Origin: Oscillospiraceae bacterium
Lineage (GTDB): Bacteria > Bacillota > Clostridia > Oscillospirales > Oscillospiraceae
Assembly (NCBI GenBank): GCA_020866945.1
Contig: JAJBVW010000050.1
Location: forward strand, 1-10,203
DNA length: 10,203 nt
Direction: 5' to 3'
Shown here: in pieces, positions 1 through 6,391 of the stretch
How the letters are laid out: each line of letters starts with the position of its first letter
Position numbering within the stretch: the first letter of the stretch is position 1
Program-made: the position numbers and the translations under genes
Notes under the pieces: model-generated
Told to the model about the DNA's origin: nothing
The model's database searches: none
Seen by the model: the letters and a program-made list of their open reading frames with translations, nothing else

Positions 1-12
1 CTTAATATTCCC

Positions 13-41
13 TTGACATAGAGAGGTGGAGGACGTATAAT
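13..41 (+). promoter_or_regulatory. Sigma-A promoter of the acidic lipoprotein gene
   Basis: A perfect -35 box TTGACA (13-18) and a perfect -10 box TATAAT (36-41) are separated by 17 bases, the ideal spacing. Transcription should begin around position 48, giving a short leader of about 30 bases before the lipoprotein start. A full consensus match suggests strong, housekeeping-type expression. No operator or riboswitch fits in the short leader. Confidence 0.88.
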
Positions 42-77
42 CGCTCTTGTAATATACATTAAGGAGGATTCATGTTG

Positions 78-716
78 ATGAAAAAGCTTTTTGCACTTTT
101 GCTTGCTATGGTAATGGTGTTTGCGCTGGCCGCCTGCGGCAGCTCCGACACCGATGAAGCAGAGAATACCACGGAAGAGACCGTGGAGGAGACCGAAGAG
201 ACTGAGGATGAGGCCGAAGCTCCCACCGAGGAGGAAGTGGCCGAGGCCGAGGGTGATGCTTCTGACGCCGGCGATGCCTCCGGTGAGGCGTCTGGCGAAG
301 CATCCGGCGAGATTGCTTCTGGTGAGGCTTCCGGCGAGGTAGCTTCCGGCGAAGCTGAGGACATGCGTGCCCAGACCGGCAACGTGCGTGACCAGTCAGT
401 CAATGAGCCAAGCCCCACAGCTGACGATGCCGAGACCTACACTGCGGACGAGGACGGCTTTGTCCAGTATCTGATGGACTGCGCTTATTACGCTGTCGGC
501 ACCGAGGACACGGACGATAAGCTGGGCGACACCTACTATGACATCGTGGAGTCTGGGATGTATGATATGTTCGTTTCCATGTGGGGTGTTGATGATTTGG
601 ATACCTTCATCGCAAATGACGGCGTTCCCACTGTTGATCCCTGGACGCTGACCACAGGCACCGGCACCCCGGAGACCGTTCCTGACGATGCAGAGACCGA
701 GGAAGCTGCTGATTGA
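78..716 (+). CDS. Secreted acidic lipoprotein with ASGE repeats, function unknown
   Basis: This is a predicted surface lipoprotein of 212 residues that I cannot assign to a family. The N-terminus is a type II signal peptide: MKK, a hydrophobic stretch, then the lipobox LAAC with the lipidated Cys at residue 20. A Glu/Thr/Asp-rich linker follows (about residues 21-65), then six ASGE units, then an acidic region of about 110 residues that may hold a small fold (aromatic-rich around residues 125-190). The tail is again acidic. Two starts are possible. ATG at 72 lies only 4 bases from AAGGAGG (61-67); ATG at 78 lies 10 bases away and gives the cleaner signal peptide, so I chose 78. The gene is monocistronic: it has its own consensus promoter and a terminator at 738-773. 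The linker probably spans the peptidoglycan, but that is inference. Confidence 0.85.
   Translation: MKKLFALLLAMVMVFALAACGSSDTDEAENTTEETVEETEETEDEAEAPTEEEVAEAEGDASDAGDASGEASGEASGEIASGEASGEVASGEAEDMRAQTGNVRDQSVNEPSPTADDAETYTADEDGFVQYLMDCAYYAVGTEDTDDKLGDTYYDIVESGMYDMFVSMWGVDDLDTFIANDGVPTVDPWTLTTGTGTPETVPDDAETEEAAD
276..353 (+). repeat. ASGE tetrapeptide repeat array inside the lipoprotein
   Basis: Six Ala-Ser-Gly-Glu units are arranged as three in a row, an Ile, two units, a Val, and one more unit. The DNA units use different synonymous codons (gcc/gcg/gca/gct, tcc/tct, ggt/ggc, gag/gaa). The peptide pattern is therefore much better conserved than the DNA, which argues against very recent slippage. 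The region also opens an antisense frame that is only a shadow of this composition. Confidence 0.9.
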
Positions 717-737
717 TTTGGCGTAAAAATAGCATAC

Positions 738-773
738 AAAAAAGGGCGCACGTGGAACGGTGCGTCCTTTTTT
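738..773 (+). terminator. Intrinsic terminator after the lipoprotein gene
   Basis: Arms 738-751 and 760-773 can form a 14-bp stem with one G-T wobble (746/765) around an 8-base loop (752-759). The stem ends in six A opposite six T. Because the A-tract mirrors the T-tract, the element could work in both directions, although no - strand gene needs it here. Confidence 0.92.
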
Positions 774-778
774 GCGTA

Positions 779-808
779 TTGCGTAGGGCGGGGGAGGAGT
801 GGTATAAT
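779..808 (+). promoter_or_regulatory. Probable promoter of proBA
   Basis: A consensus -10 box TATAAT lies at 803-808. The best -35 candidate is TTGCGT at 779-784 with an 18-base spacer, so the -35 is weak. The box sits just after the lipoprotein terminator and about 30 bases before proB. A GGAG ribosome binding site at 827-830 is 7 bases from the proB ATG. Confidence 0.65.
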
Positions 809-837
809 AAAACGAATTAAAAATTTGGAGCAAAGCA

Positions 838-1604
838 ATGAAGGTTGTAATTAAAATCGGAACGTCCACCCTGACGCACGCTACGGGACAGCTGAACATC
901 CGGCGGATAGAACTGCTGGTAAAGGTGATGAGCGACTTGAAAAACGCAGGACACAGCCTCGTCCTTGTATCCTCTGGGGCCATTGGTATGGGCGTGGGAA
1001 AACTGTCGCTGGGGGCGCGTCCGGCGGATATGCCGACAAAGCAGGCCGCTGCCGCGGTTGGACAGTGTGAGCTGATGTATATATATGACAAGCTGTTTCC
1101 GACTATCATCATGTGGTGGCGCAGATTCTGCTCACTGGGGATGACTTGAAGGACGACAACCGCCGCCGGAATTTTGAAAACACAATGTCACGTCTCCTGG
1201 AGCTGGGAACGCTCCCAATCATCAACGAGAACGACACCATTGCCACGGAGGAAATCGCCGTTGGCGACAACGACCGGCTTGGGGCCATTGTGGCCTGCGC
1301 TATTGGCGCGGATTTGCTGATACTTCTCAGCGACATCAACGGGCTATATACCGCTGACCCACATACTGACCCGTCGGCGCAGCTCATATCTCGTGTGGAG
1401 GCCATCACGCCGGAGATAGAGGCTCTGGCTGGCGGGAAGGGCAGCGGTCTTGCCGTGGGTGGCATGGGAACCAAGCTAAAGGCCGCCAAGATGACCGGAG
1501 ACAGAGGCATAGATATGATTATTGCCAACGGCCAGCAGCCAGAGCTGCTGTATGACATCATGGACGGAAAAGATGTGGGAACGCGCTTTATTGGAAAACG
1601 ATGA
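838..1604 (+). pseudogene. proB: Glutamate 5-kinase, split by a frameshift
   Basis: ProB phosphorylates glutamate with ATP, the first step of proline synthesis in the cytoplasm. As sequenced it is broken. Frame one runs from ATG 838 to TGA 1147-1149, with 87 native residues then 16 aberrant ones. The rest continues in another frame from about 1098 to 1604. Adding one T to the TTT at 1096-1098 restores DKLFSDYHHVVAQILL and a 255-residue protein. That is the usual size of the amino-acid-kinase-only form without the PUA domain. Both halves keep family motifs: KIGTS near the start, SSGAIGMG, AAVGQ, then INENDT, DNDRLGAIVA, LLSDINGLYTADP and GMGTKLKAAKM. No second lesion is visible, so the mutation is either very recent or a sequencing error. 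GTG 1113 could start the 3' piece but has no Shine-Dalgarno. proA follows after 18 bases. Confidence 0.9.
1093..1106 (+). other. proB: Site of the proB one-base deletion
   Basis: The bases read CTG TTT CCG ACT in frame one, while the downstream frame reads TCC GAC TAT CAT CAT GTG. The join needs T1098 to be used twice, which means one T is missing from what should be a run of four. No canonical X-XXY-YYZ slippery heptamer is present. Confidence 0.88.
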
Positions 1605-1622
1605 GAAGGAGAGGAAAAGCCA

Positions 1623-2879
1623 ATGACGACTCATGAGATACTTATAAAGGCCCAGGAGGGAAAGCTGGCCCTGGCGCTGTCGGGGGCGGAGGTCAAGACC
1701 CGCGCCCTGGAATATATGGCGGACAGCCTGCTGGAAAATTCGGATGATATTCTCGCTGCCAATGCGCGGGATATGGATGCGGCCAGAGGCCATATTACGG
1801 ATGTGATGCTGGATCGCCTGTTTCTTAACGCGCAGCGTGTCGCGGACATGGCTGATGGCATCCGCCAGGTGGCGGCGCTGCCTGACCCGGTTGGCCGAGT
1901 GTTGGCAAGGGTGGAGCGGCCCAACGGCCTCGTGATAGAGAAGGTTTCCGTCCCTATGGGCGTGGTGGCGATTATCTATGAGAGCCGCCCCAATGTGACG
2001 AGCGACGCGGCGGCGCTGGCCGTGAAAAGCGGCAACGCCTGCATCCTTCGGAGCGGACGGGAGGCATGGGGCAGCTGCCATGCCATTGTGAACGCCCTGC
2101 GGCAGGGACTTCAAAAGGCCGGACTGCCGGAAAGCGCTGTCAGTCTGATAGAAGATACTTCCCACGCCAGCGGCACAGAGCTTATGAGCGCAAACGGTCT
2201 TGTTGACCTGCTCATTCCGCGGGGCGGGGCTGGGCTTATCCGCGCCTGCGTGGAAAACGCCACGGTTCCCTGTATCCAGACGGGCACGGGCATTTGCCAT
2301 ATCTATGTAGACAAGGATGCAGACCAGGCCAAGGCCCTGCGCATCATTGAAAACGCTAAGACCCAGCGCCCCAGCGTATGCAATGCGGAGGAGGTCTGCC
2401 TTGTCCATCAGGATATTGCGGCCCAGTTCCTGCCTGCCCTGCGGGAGACGCTTGTGGAAAAGCGCGAGGCGGCGAGCCTGCCCCCGGTGGAGCTGCGGCT
2501 CGATGCACAGGCGGCGGCTGTTATCCCCGGCACGCCGGCTGGTGAGCGGGATTTTGACACGGAGTTTCTGGATTATATCCTCGCGGTGGCGGTGGTGCCG
2601 GACGCGCAGAGCGCTATCGGCCATATTGCCTGTCACTCCACCAAGCACAGTGACGCCATCATCACGGAAAACAGTGACACGGCGGCGCAATTTACTGCGC
2701 AGGTGGACAGCGCTGCGGTGTATGTGAACGCCTCCACCCGATTCACGGACGGCGGTGTTTTCGGCCTGGGCTGCGAGATGGGCATTTCCACCCAAAAGCT
2801 CCACGCCCGCGGTCCCATGGGGCTTGAGGAGCTGTGCAGCTATAAATATGTGATACACGGCGGCGGGCAGATTCGTTGA
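1623..2879 (+). CDS. proA: Gamma-glutamyl phosphate reductase (glutamate-5-semialdehyde dehydrogenase)
   Basis: ProA reduces gamma-glutamyl phosphate with NADPH to glutamate semialdehyde, the second step of proline synthesis. The protein has 418 residues, the normal length for this aldehyde-dehydrogenase-like family. Visible signatures are VPMGVVAIIYESRPNVT (109-126), the RGGAGLI loop (200-206), the catalytic Cys253 in RPSVCNAEE, and the C-terminal block STQKLHARGPMGLEELCSYKYV. AGAAGGAGAGG-type purine-rich sequence upstream of ATG 1623 supports the start. It is 18 bases downstream of proB and surely in the same operon. Some usually conserved places look unusual from memory: AWGSCH at 148-153 and Val379 in DGGVFGLG, where Glu or Gln is common. 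The frame is intact, so ProA should be made even though ProB as sequenced would not be. Confidence 0.96.
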   Translation: MTTHEILIKAQEGKLALALSGAEVKTRALEYMADSLLENSDDILAANARDMDAARGHITDVMLDRLFLNAQRVADMADGIRQVAALPDPVGRVLARVERPNGLVIEKVSVPMGVVAIIYESRPNVTSDAAALAVKSGNACILRSGREAWGSCHAIVNALRQGLQKAGLPESAVSLIEDTSHASGTELMSANGLVDLLIPRGGAGLIRACVENATVPCIQTGTGICHIYVDKDADQAKALRIIENAKTQRPSVCNAEEVCLVHQDIAAQFLPALRETLVEKREAASLPPVELRLDAQAAAVIPGTPAGERDFDTEFLDYILAVAVVPDAQSAIGHIACHSTKHSDAIITENSDTAAQFTAQVDSAAVYVNASTRFTDGGVFGLGCEMGISTQKLHARGPMGLEELCSYKYVIHGGGQIR

Positions 2880-2898
2880 CCGATCAACCAAATATACT

Positions 2899-2932
2899 GC
2901 GGAGGGCTATGGGAGGCCCTCCGCTTTGTTTT
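2899..2932 (+). terminator. Intrinsic terminator of proBA
   Basis: A perfect 9-bp GC-rich stem (2899-2907 with 2916-2924) and an 8-base loop are followed by TTTGTTTT (2925-2932). It lies in the 51-base gap between convergent genes. On the - strand the same hairpin also follows the decarboxylase stop, but only AGTATATTTGG comes after it, so termination in that direction would be weaker. Confidence 0.92.
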
Positions 2933-4280
2933 AGGGATGCTCCCGTATCACGTTGCATACGTCAATGCCGTAATAGCGGAAGCAGTTTATCGCGTTTTCA
3001 TCAATGACTTCACCGCAAACCAGGATTGGAACGGCAGGGGGACAGCCCACTGACGCCCGGGCCAATGTTCTGTCCAGGCATTGCTCGATTGGCAAGGTTT
3101 CAAATGGGGCCATGCTGGCCTTGCGTACACTCATTTTTGCCTGTGGACGGGTGAAACGAGACATAGGCGCTGCGGGGCGTTTTTTGCGGGGAAGTGCCGT
3201 CAGCGCATCGGTTAGTTTTGCAATAGCGTTTTCTTCTAACGACGGTGCAAGCATGAACACGATGTAATCTGGGTCGAAAAACTCTGCGATGATGTTATTT
3301 TCAGAAAGAAGTGCTGCCATTTCCGTTCCTGTGTATCCATAATCCCTTGCCGACAGCGTCAGCTTCAGCGGCTCTGTCCCGATGAGCGTATAACCATGGG
3401 ACGTGAGCCGCTCTTTCATTTTTTCGACGAGCGGCAGAAAATCATGAAGCTGGGTAGGAAACTCCTCTGCCAGACATCGGTTTGCTCTGTCCAGCGACTG
3501 CAAAATCAAAAAGGATGGGCTTGTCGAGCCAAACAGCCGCAGGGACTCTTTCACTTCCCGGTCTGAGAAGCAGGCCATGCTTTCGGACAGATGCAAATAT
3601 GCGCCGCCCGTTAAAACAGGAAGCGTTTTGTGCGCGGAGTCACAGCAAATATCCGCGCCAAGCTCCATGGGGTGCGCGGGCCAGGGCAGAAACTTCAAAT
3701 ATGCGCCGTGCGCGTTGTCTACAAGCAGCAGCACGGCGTATTTGTGACACACGTCTGACAAAGGCTTGACATCCGCCTGGCTTCCCAAGTAATCCGGCGA
3801 GGTAATGTAAACCGCCGTTGGACGTACAGGAGCGTTTTTCAGCTTTTCGTCAAGCTCCGCCGCATCGACCGGGCAGGAAAGGTATGAATTATTCCCAGAG
3901 GAATACAGCCATTCGACTGAAAAATCTAATAACGCGGCGGCGGAAAGAAACGCGCTGTGCGCGTTCCTGCCCGCCCAAATAAGAGGCGCTTTTCCATTTG
4001 CTCTGGCGTGCTGGCAGGCCAGGCTCAGCATTGCGCGGATTGCGAGGGAGGAGCCTTCTGCTGAATAGAACGTTCTGGCTCCAAAAAGTCTTCCGGCGTT
4101 CAGCTCGCTTTGGTGGATGATGCCGTCCGCATCGTAAAGGCTGTCCGCGCCTGGAATTTCCGTAATGTCCCATGGTTCGCAGCCAAGAGATGGCTTTCCC
4201 TTGTGGCCGGGCATATGAAAGCGGAGGGGATTCTTTTCCTTATACTCACGAGCAAAATCGCATATCGGCGTATCTATCAT
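2931..4280 (-). CDS. PLP-dependent Orn/Lys/Arg decarboxylase family protein, short form
   Basis: This is a 449-residue member of the fold-type I Orn/Lys/Arg decarboxylase family that removes the carboxyl group of a basic amino acid to make a polyamine or precursor. It matches the short Gram-positive form (SpeA/YaaO type) and lacks the N-terminal wing domain of enterobacterial inducible enzymes. Seen in the sequence: FHMPGHKGK (21-29), PGADSLYDADG (43-53), the PLP-binding DNAHG (188-192), the Schiff-base lysine K218 in SAHKTLP, and the C-terminal CPPAVPILVCGEVID (413-427). Its ATG overlaps the scfB TGA as ATGA (4277-4280), so it is translationally coupled to the maturase and depends on the scf promoter or readthrough. 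No strong Shine-Dalgarno is seen. Which substrate it uses cannot be read from sequence. It may be ordinary polyamine metabolism or be linked to the peptide. Confidence 0.9.
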   Translation of the reverse strand: MIDTPICDFAREYKEKNPLRFHMPGHKGKPSLGCEPWDITEIPGADSLYDADGIIHQSELNAGRLFGARTFYSAEGSSLAIRAMLSLACQHARANGKAPLIWAGRNAHSAFLSAAALLDFSVEWLYSSGNNSYLSCPVDAAELDEKLKNAPVRPTAVYITSPDYLGSQADVKPLSDVCHKYAVLLLVDNAHGAYLKFLPWPAHPMELGADICCDSAHKTLPVLTGGAYLHLSESMACFSDREVKESLRLFGSTSPSFLILQSLDRANRCLAEEFPTQLHDFLPLVEKMKERLTSHGYTLIGTEPLKLTLSARDYGYTGTEMAALLSENNIIAEFFDPDYIVFMLAPSLEENAIAKLTDALTALPRKKRPAAPMSRFTRPQAKMSVRKASMAPFETLPIEQCLDRTLARASVGCPPAVPILVCGEVIDENAINCFRYYGIDVCNVIREHP

Positions 4281-5659
4281 CTGCCCGAGAAAGCGCGGTC
4301 AACCGCGACCATGATTGCGCATTCCATTCTCTTTCGGAACAGCCTGCAGCCAGCCTCATAAACGCTGCGAATCGAGCCGGTGGCATGGAAGGCGTTGGCT
4401 GCGCAGCCGCCGGAGCAGTAAAGTCTGGCCCAGCAGTCCCGGCATTCGGGATGGGCGTATACGTTGCAGGAGGCAAACTCATTTTGAATTTCATGGTTGG
4501 TTACGCCCTGCCAGATGTCCCCGAGCCGGAACCGCTCGTCTCCGACAAACTGATGACAGGGATAGAGGTCGCCCCAGGGCGTGACCGCCATATATTCCGT
4601 CCCGGAGCCGCAGCCCGAGATTCTTTTATAGATACAGGGGCCGCCGGTCAGGTCAATCATGTAATGATAGAAGGTGAACGGGTCGTTTTCCCTGTCGTGC
4701 TGGAGCATCAGCTCTGCAAGCTTTTCATACTGCTCCATAACGATGGGCATATCCTCATCAGTGAGGGCGGAGGGATCGTCCGCTGCCGCCACGACCGGCT
4801 CCATGCTCAGCTCGCGGAAGCCGAGGTCGAGCATTTCCTGAATATCCTGCAAGAAATCAGGGTTGGCATGGGTAAAGGTGCCGCGCATATAATAGTTTTT
4901 TCCCTCGCGGGCTTTGACGAGTTTCTGAAATTTCGGCACGACCTTCTCCCAGCTCCCGTGGCCGGCGTAATCCACGCGATAGCGGTCGTGCACCTCCTTG
5001 CGCCCGTCCAGGCTGAGGACTACGTTGCTGCACTCGCGGTTGGCAAAGTCGATGACGTCGTCGTTAATCAAAACACCGTTTGTCGTTAGTGTAAAGCGGA
5101 AGTTTTTGCCCTTTTCCCGCTCGATGGAACGGGCGTAGGCGACCAGATCCTTTACAACGTCAAAGTTCATAAGCGGCTCGCCGCCAAAAAAGTCAACCTC
5201 AAGATTGCGGCGGCTTCCTGAGTGTTCAATCAAAAAGTCAATAGCGCGCTTGCCGACCTCAAAGCTCATAACAGCGCGTTCCCCGCTGTATTTGCCCTGG
5301 CTTGCAAAGCAATAGGAGCAATTTAGGTTGCAGGTGTGCGCCACATGAAGGCAGAGAGCCTTTATCACCCCCGAGGTTTTTTCCTTCAGAGCACCAGCCT
5401 TTGATTCGAAGGTATCGGGCGTAAAGAGCTTGCCGGCTTCCTTGAGCTGTGTGATTTGCGCATAGCACTCCCGAAGCTCCTTTTCGGTAATATCCTCCCG
5501 GTCTTTATATAATACGCTCATTTCGTTAATAAGCGTTTCTTCATCCCGGTCGGGGTATCGGGCAATCATTTCGTATGCGACCTCGTCAACCGCATGGACA
5601 GAGCCGGAGCAAATATCGAGGACAATGTTGTAGCCGCCCAATTTATACTGGTGTATCAT
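4277..5659 (-). CDS. scfB: SCIFF peptide maturase, radical SAM/SPASM thioether-forming enzyme
   Basis: ScfB (CteB-like) is a cytoplasmic radical SAM enzyme that installs thioether links in the SCIFF precursor. It has 460 residues, as expected. The N-terminal part (about 1-90, beginning MIHQYKLGGYNIVLD) is the precursor-recognition region. The SAM cluster motif CNLNCSYC gives C110, C114 and C117, followed by FFGGEP (158-162) and LTTNG (191-195). The SPASM region has many Cys for auxiliary clusters: C342, C350, C368, C398, C406, C409, C415, C419 and C438. The open frame extends upstream to 5908, but that stretch overlaps scfA in another frame and looks non-native, so the start is ATG 5659, matching the family. 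No good Shine-Dalgarno precedes it, which suggests low expression relative to scfA. Its stop overlaps the decarboxylase start. Confidence 0.96.
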   Translation of the reverse strand: MIHQYKLGGYNIVLDICSGSVHAVDEVAYEMIARYPDRDEETLINEMSVLYKDREDITEKELRECYAQITQLKEAGKLFTPDTFESKAGALKEKTSGVIKALCLHVAHTCNLNCSYCFASQGKYSGERAVMSFEVGKRAIDFLIEHSGSRRNLEVDFFGGEPLMNFDVVKDLVAYARSIEREKGKNFRFTLTTNGVLINDDVIDFANRECSNVVLSLDGRKEVHDRYRVDYAGHGSWEKVVPKFQKLVKAREGKNYYMRGTFTHANPDFLQDIQEMLDLGFRELSMEPVVAAADDPSALTDEDMPIVMEQYEKLAELMLQHDRENDPFTFYHYMIDLTGGPCIYKRISGCGSGTEYMAVTPWGDLYPCHQFVGDERFRLGDIWQGVTNHEIQNEFASCNVYAHPECRDCWARLYCSGGCAANAFHATGSIRSVYEAGCRLFRKRMECAIMVAVDRAFSGR

Positions 5660-5763
5660 GTCAATCAACCAACCGACCGCGAAGCGTCTGCATGAACAGG
5701 GCAGAAGAAGCGCAGAAGCACGGCCGCCTTTCTTGTAAAAATGGTAGTGAACCGTATATATCC

Positions 5764-5793
5764 GATAAAAAATGCCGCCAAACTCGGCGGCAT
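5764..5793 (-). terminator. Terminator or attenuator between scfA and scfB
   Basis: On the - strand an 8-bp perfect stem ATGCCGCC/GGCGGCAT (5772-5779 with 5786-5793) and a 6-base loop (5780-5785) are followed by a T-rich run (ATTTTTTATC, 5764-5773, partly sharing the stem end). It starts 15 bases after the scfA stop. No second promoter is clear before scfB, so scfB probably depends on readthrough, giving excess precursor over enzyme. Confidence 0.85.
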
Positions 5794-5808
5794 AGCTTTG
5801 ATTGAAGA

Positions 5809-5967
5809 TTAATTCTCGCTCTTCTTGTATACGTTCTCGCACTGCTGATTGGCAATCCCGCAGCTGGTTTTGCAAGCAGACTGGCAAGATGTCTGACACT
5901 CGCCGCAACCGCCGTTTTTGGCACTGTCACACAGGTTACGAGTTTCAAGAGTCTTGATGTGTTCCAC
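5809..5967 (-). CDS. scfA: SCIFF (six-Cys-in-45) ranthipeptide precursor
   Basis: This short gene encodes a 52-residue Cys-rich peptide, the substrate of the adjacent ScfB. It begins with an EHIKTL leader like the family's MKHIKT, and its core CGECQTSCQSACKTSC (21-36) is nearly invariant in SCIFF peptides, followed by IANQQCEN. The core Cys are 21, 24, 28, 32, 36 and 43. The start is GTG, decided by GGAGG at 5977-5981, 9 bases upstream; there is no in-frame ATG. Two oddities: an extra Cys13 in the leader, and Gly37 directly after C36, where the characterised CteA has Thr37, as I recall the acceptor of its Cys32 link. The tail VYKKSEN is charged. The gene has its own promoter, and a terminator separates it from scfB. 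SCIFF peptides have been linked to cell-density signalling in some clostridia; the role here is unknown. Confidence 0.95.
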   Translation of the reverse strand: MEHIKTLETRNLCDSAKNGGCGECQTSCQSACKTSCGIANQQCENVYKKSEN

Positions 5968-5976
5968 AGTAACAAA

Positions 5977-5981
5977 CCTCC
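5977..5981 (-). promoter_or_regulatory. Ribosome binding site deciding the scfA GTG start
   Basis: GGAGG on the - strand is followed by 9 bases and then GTG at 5967-5965. It is the only strong site here. It makes GTG the start that yields the family N-terminus (M)EHIKTL. Confidence 0.85.
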
Positions 5982-6030
5982 AAAATGAATTTAGATATAG
6001 ACATCCGATACGGACAAAACATCGTGTTTC

Positions 6031-6058
6031 ATTATAGCACTTTTTTTCTATAAATCAA
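6031..6058 (-). promoter_or_regulatory. Promoter of the scfA-scfB-decarboxylase unit
   Basis: On the - strand a -35 box TTGATT (6053-6058), a 16-base spacer and a perfect TATAAT (6031-6036) with an extended -10 TGC just before it form a good sigma-A promoter. Transcription should start near 6024, leaving an untranslated leader of about 55 bases before the scfA GTG. No riboswitch fold is evident in it. Confidence 0.8.
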
Positions 6059-6236
6059 TACCCTCTATGTCTGGAATGCGCATCAAATGCGCGGTGGGCT
6101 AAGCGCTGCAAAAGATGAGTGCTTTGTGGAATGTTAAAGCTGTTTTAGGAAGGCGGAAGGGGAGAATCTATACAAAATAGACAAAATCGGCCGTTCTATG
6201 GGGAGAAAATTATCCTCGATTTAGGAAAAGGAGGAA
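6059..6236. other. Divergent intergenic stretch with no recognised gene
   Basis: Between the scfA promoter and the purE promoter I find no supportable coding region or known RNA. The only structure seen is a small hairpin GCGCAT/ATGCGC (6078-6083 with 6087-6092, 3-base loop) without a T-tract. No PurR-like palindrome was recognised. Confidence 0.6.
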
Positions 6237-6266
6237 TTGACTTTACAATTTGCCGTTTGTTATAAT
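6237..6266 (+). promoter_or_regulatory. Promoter of the purE operon
   Basis: A -35 box TTGACT (6237-6242), an 18-base spacer and a perfect TATAAT (6261-6266) with an extended -10 TGT lie just before the riboswitch. The predicted start near 6273 puts the aptamer at the very 5' end of the transcript. Confidence 0.85.
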
Positions 6267-6275
6267 GAAAGAAAA

Positions 6276-6355
6276 TCAGGTGTGAGTTGGCAACCGACGG
6301 AATGCGAGTGCACGCAAAGGAGCCAATTTCATTGCAATATGCCGACCGTCTGGGC
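6276..6355 (+). ncRNA. Probable ZMP/ZTP riboswitch (pfl motif) aptamer
   Basis: The leader carries the marks of the pfl motif: GTGAGTTGGC near the 5' end (6282-6291; family GUGACUGGCG), a short hairpin TGCG/CGCA (6303-6306 with 6313-6316), GGAGCC (6319-6324), then a linker and the nearly invariant 3' element GCCGACCGTCTGGGC (6341-6355; family CCG-CCUGGGC). Known ZTP riboswitches sense AICAR 5'-phosphates, which build up when 10-formyl-THF is short, and turn on purine and one-carbon genes. The place, directly before purE, fits. The terminator at 6353-6391 uses the final GGC of the aptamer, so ligand-bound RNA should block it. The 5' part departs somewhat from the consensus as I remember it, so the family call rests mostly on the 3' element and context. 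Confidence 0.82.
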
Positions 6356-6391
6356 AGCTCTATTCATATGCGGGATAGGGCTGTCTTTTGT
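6353..6391 (+). terminator. Riboswitch-controlled terminator of the purE leader
   Basis: Arms 6353-6365 and 6373-6385 form 13 pairs including three G-T wobbles, with a 7-base loop (6366-6372), followed by TTTTGTT. The left arm begins inside the conserved CTGGGC of the aptamer, the arrangement expected of an on-switch. Confidence 0.85.

Noticed and set aside
59..418. A Ser/Ala/Pro-rich frame antisense to the lipoprotein
   Set aside because: Its low-complexity sequence is simply the reverse reading of the ASGE and acidic codons.
1093..1106. Programmed -1 frameshifting as an explanation for split proB
   Set aside because: There is no canonical slippery heptamer, no obvious stimulatory structure, and no known use of recoding in proB. 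A base deletion is simpler.
1476..2891. A 471-codon open frame antisense to proBA
   Set aside because: It is a complementary-strand shadow of the GC-rich proA gene. It has no recognisable motif and no ribosome binding site, and it runs through the proA terminator region.
4172..5089. A 305-codon open frame antisense to scfB and the decarboxylase start
   Set aside because: The opposite strand carries clear family motifs across the entire span, and this frame has none.
5660..5908. An 83-codon N-terminal extension of the scfB frame
   Set aside because: It overlaps scfA and the terminator in another frame. The family start MIHQYKL at 5659 is well supported and the extra residues have no SCIFF-maturase resemblance.
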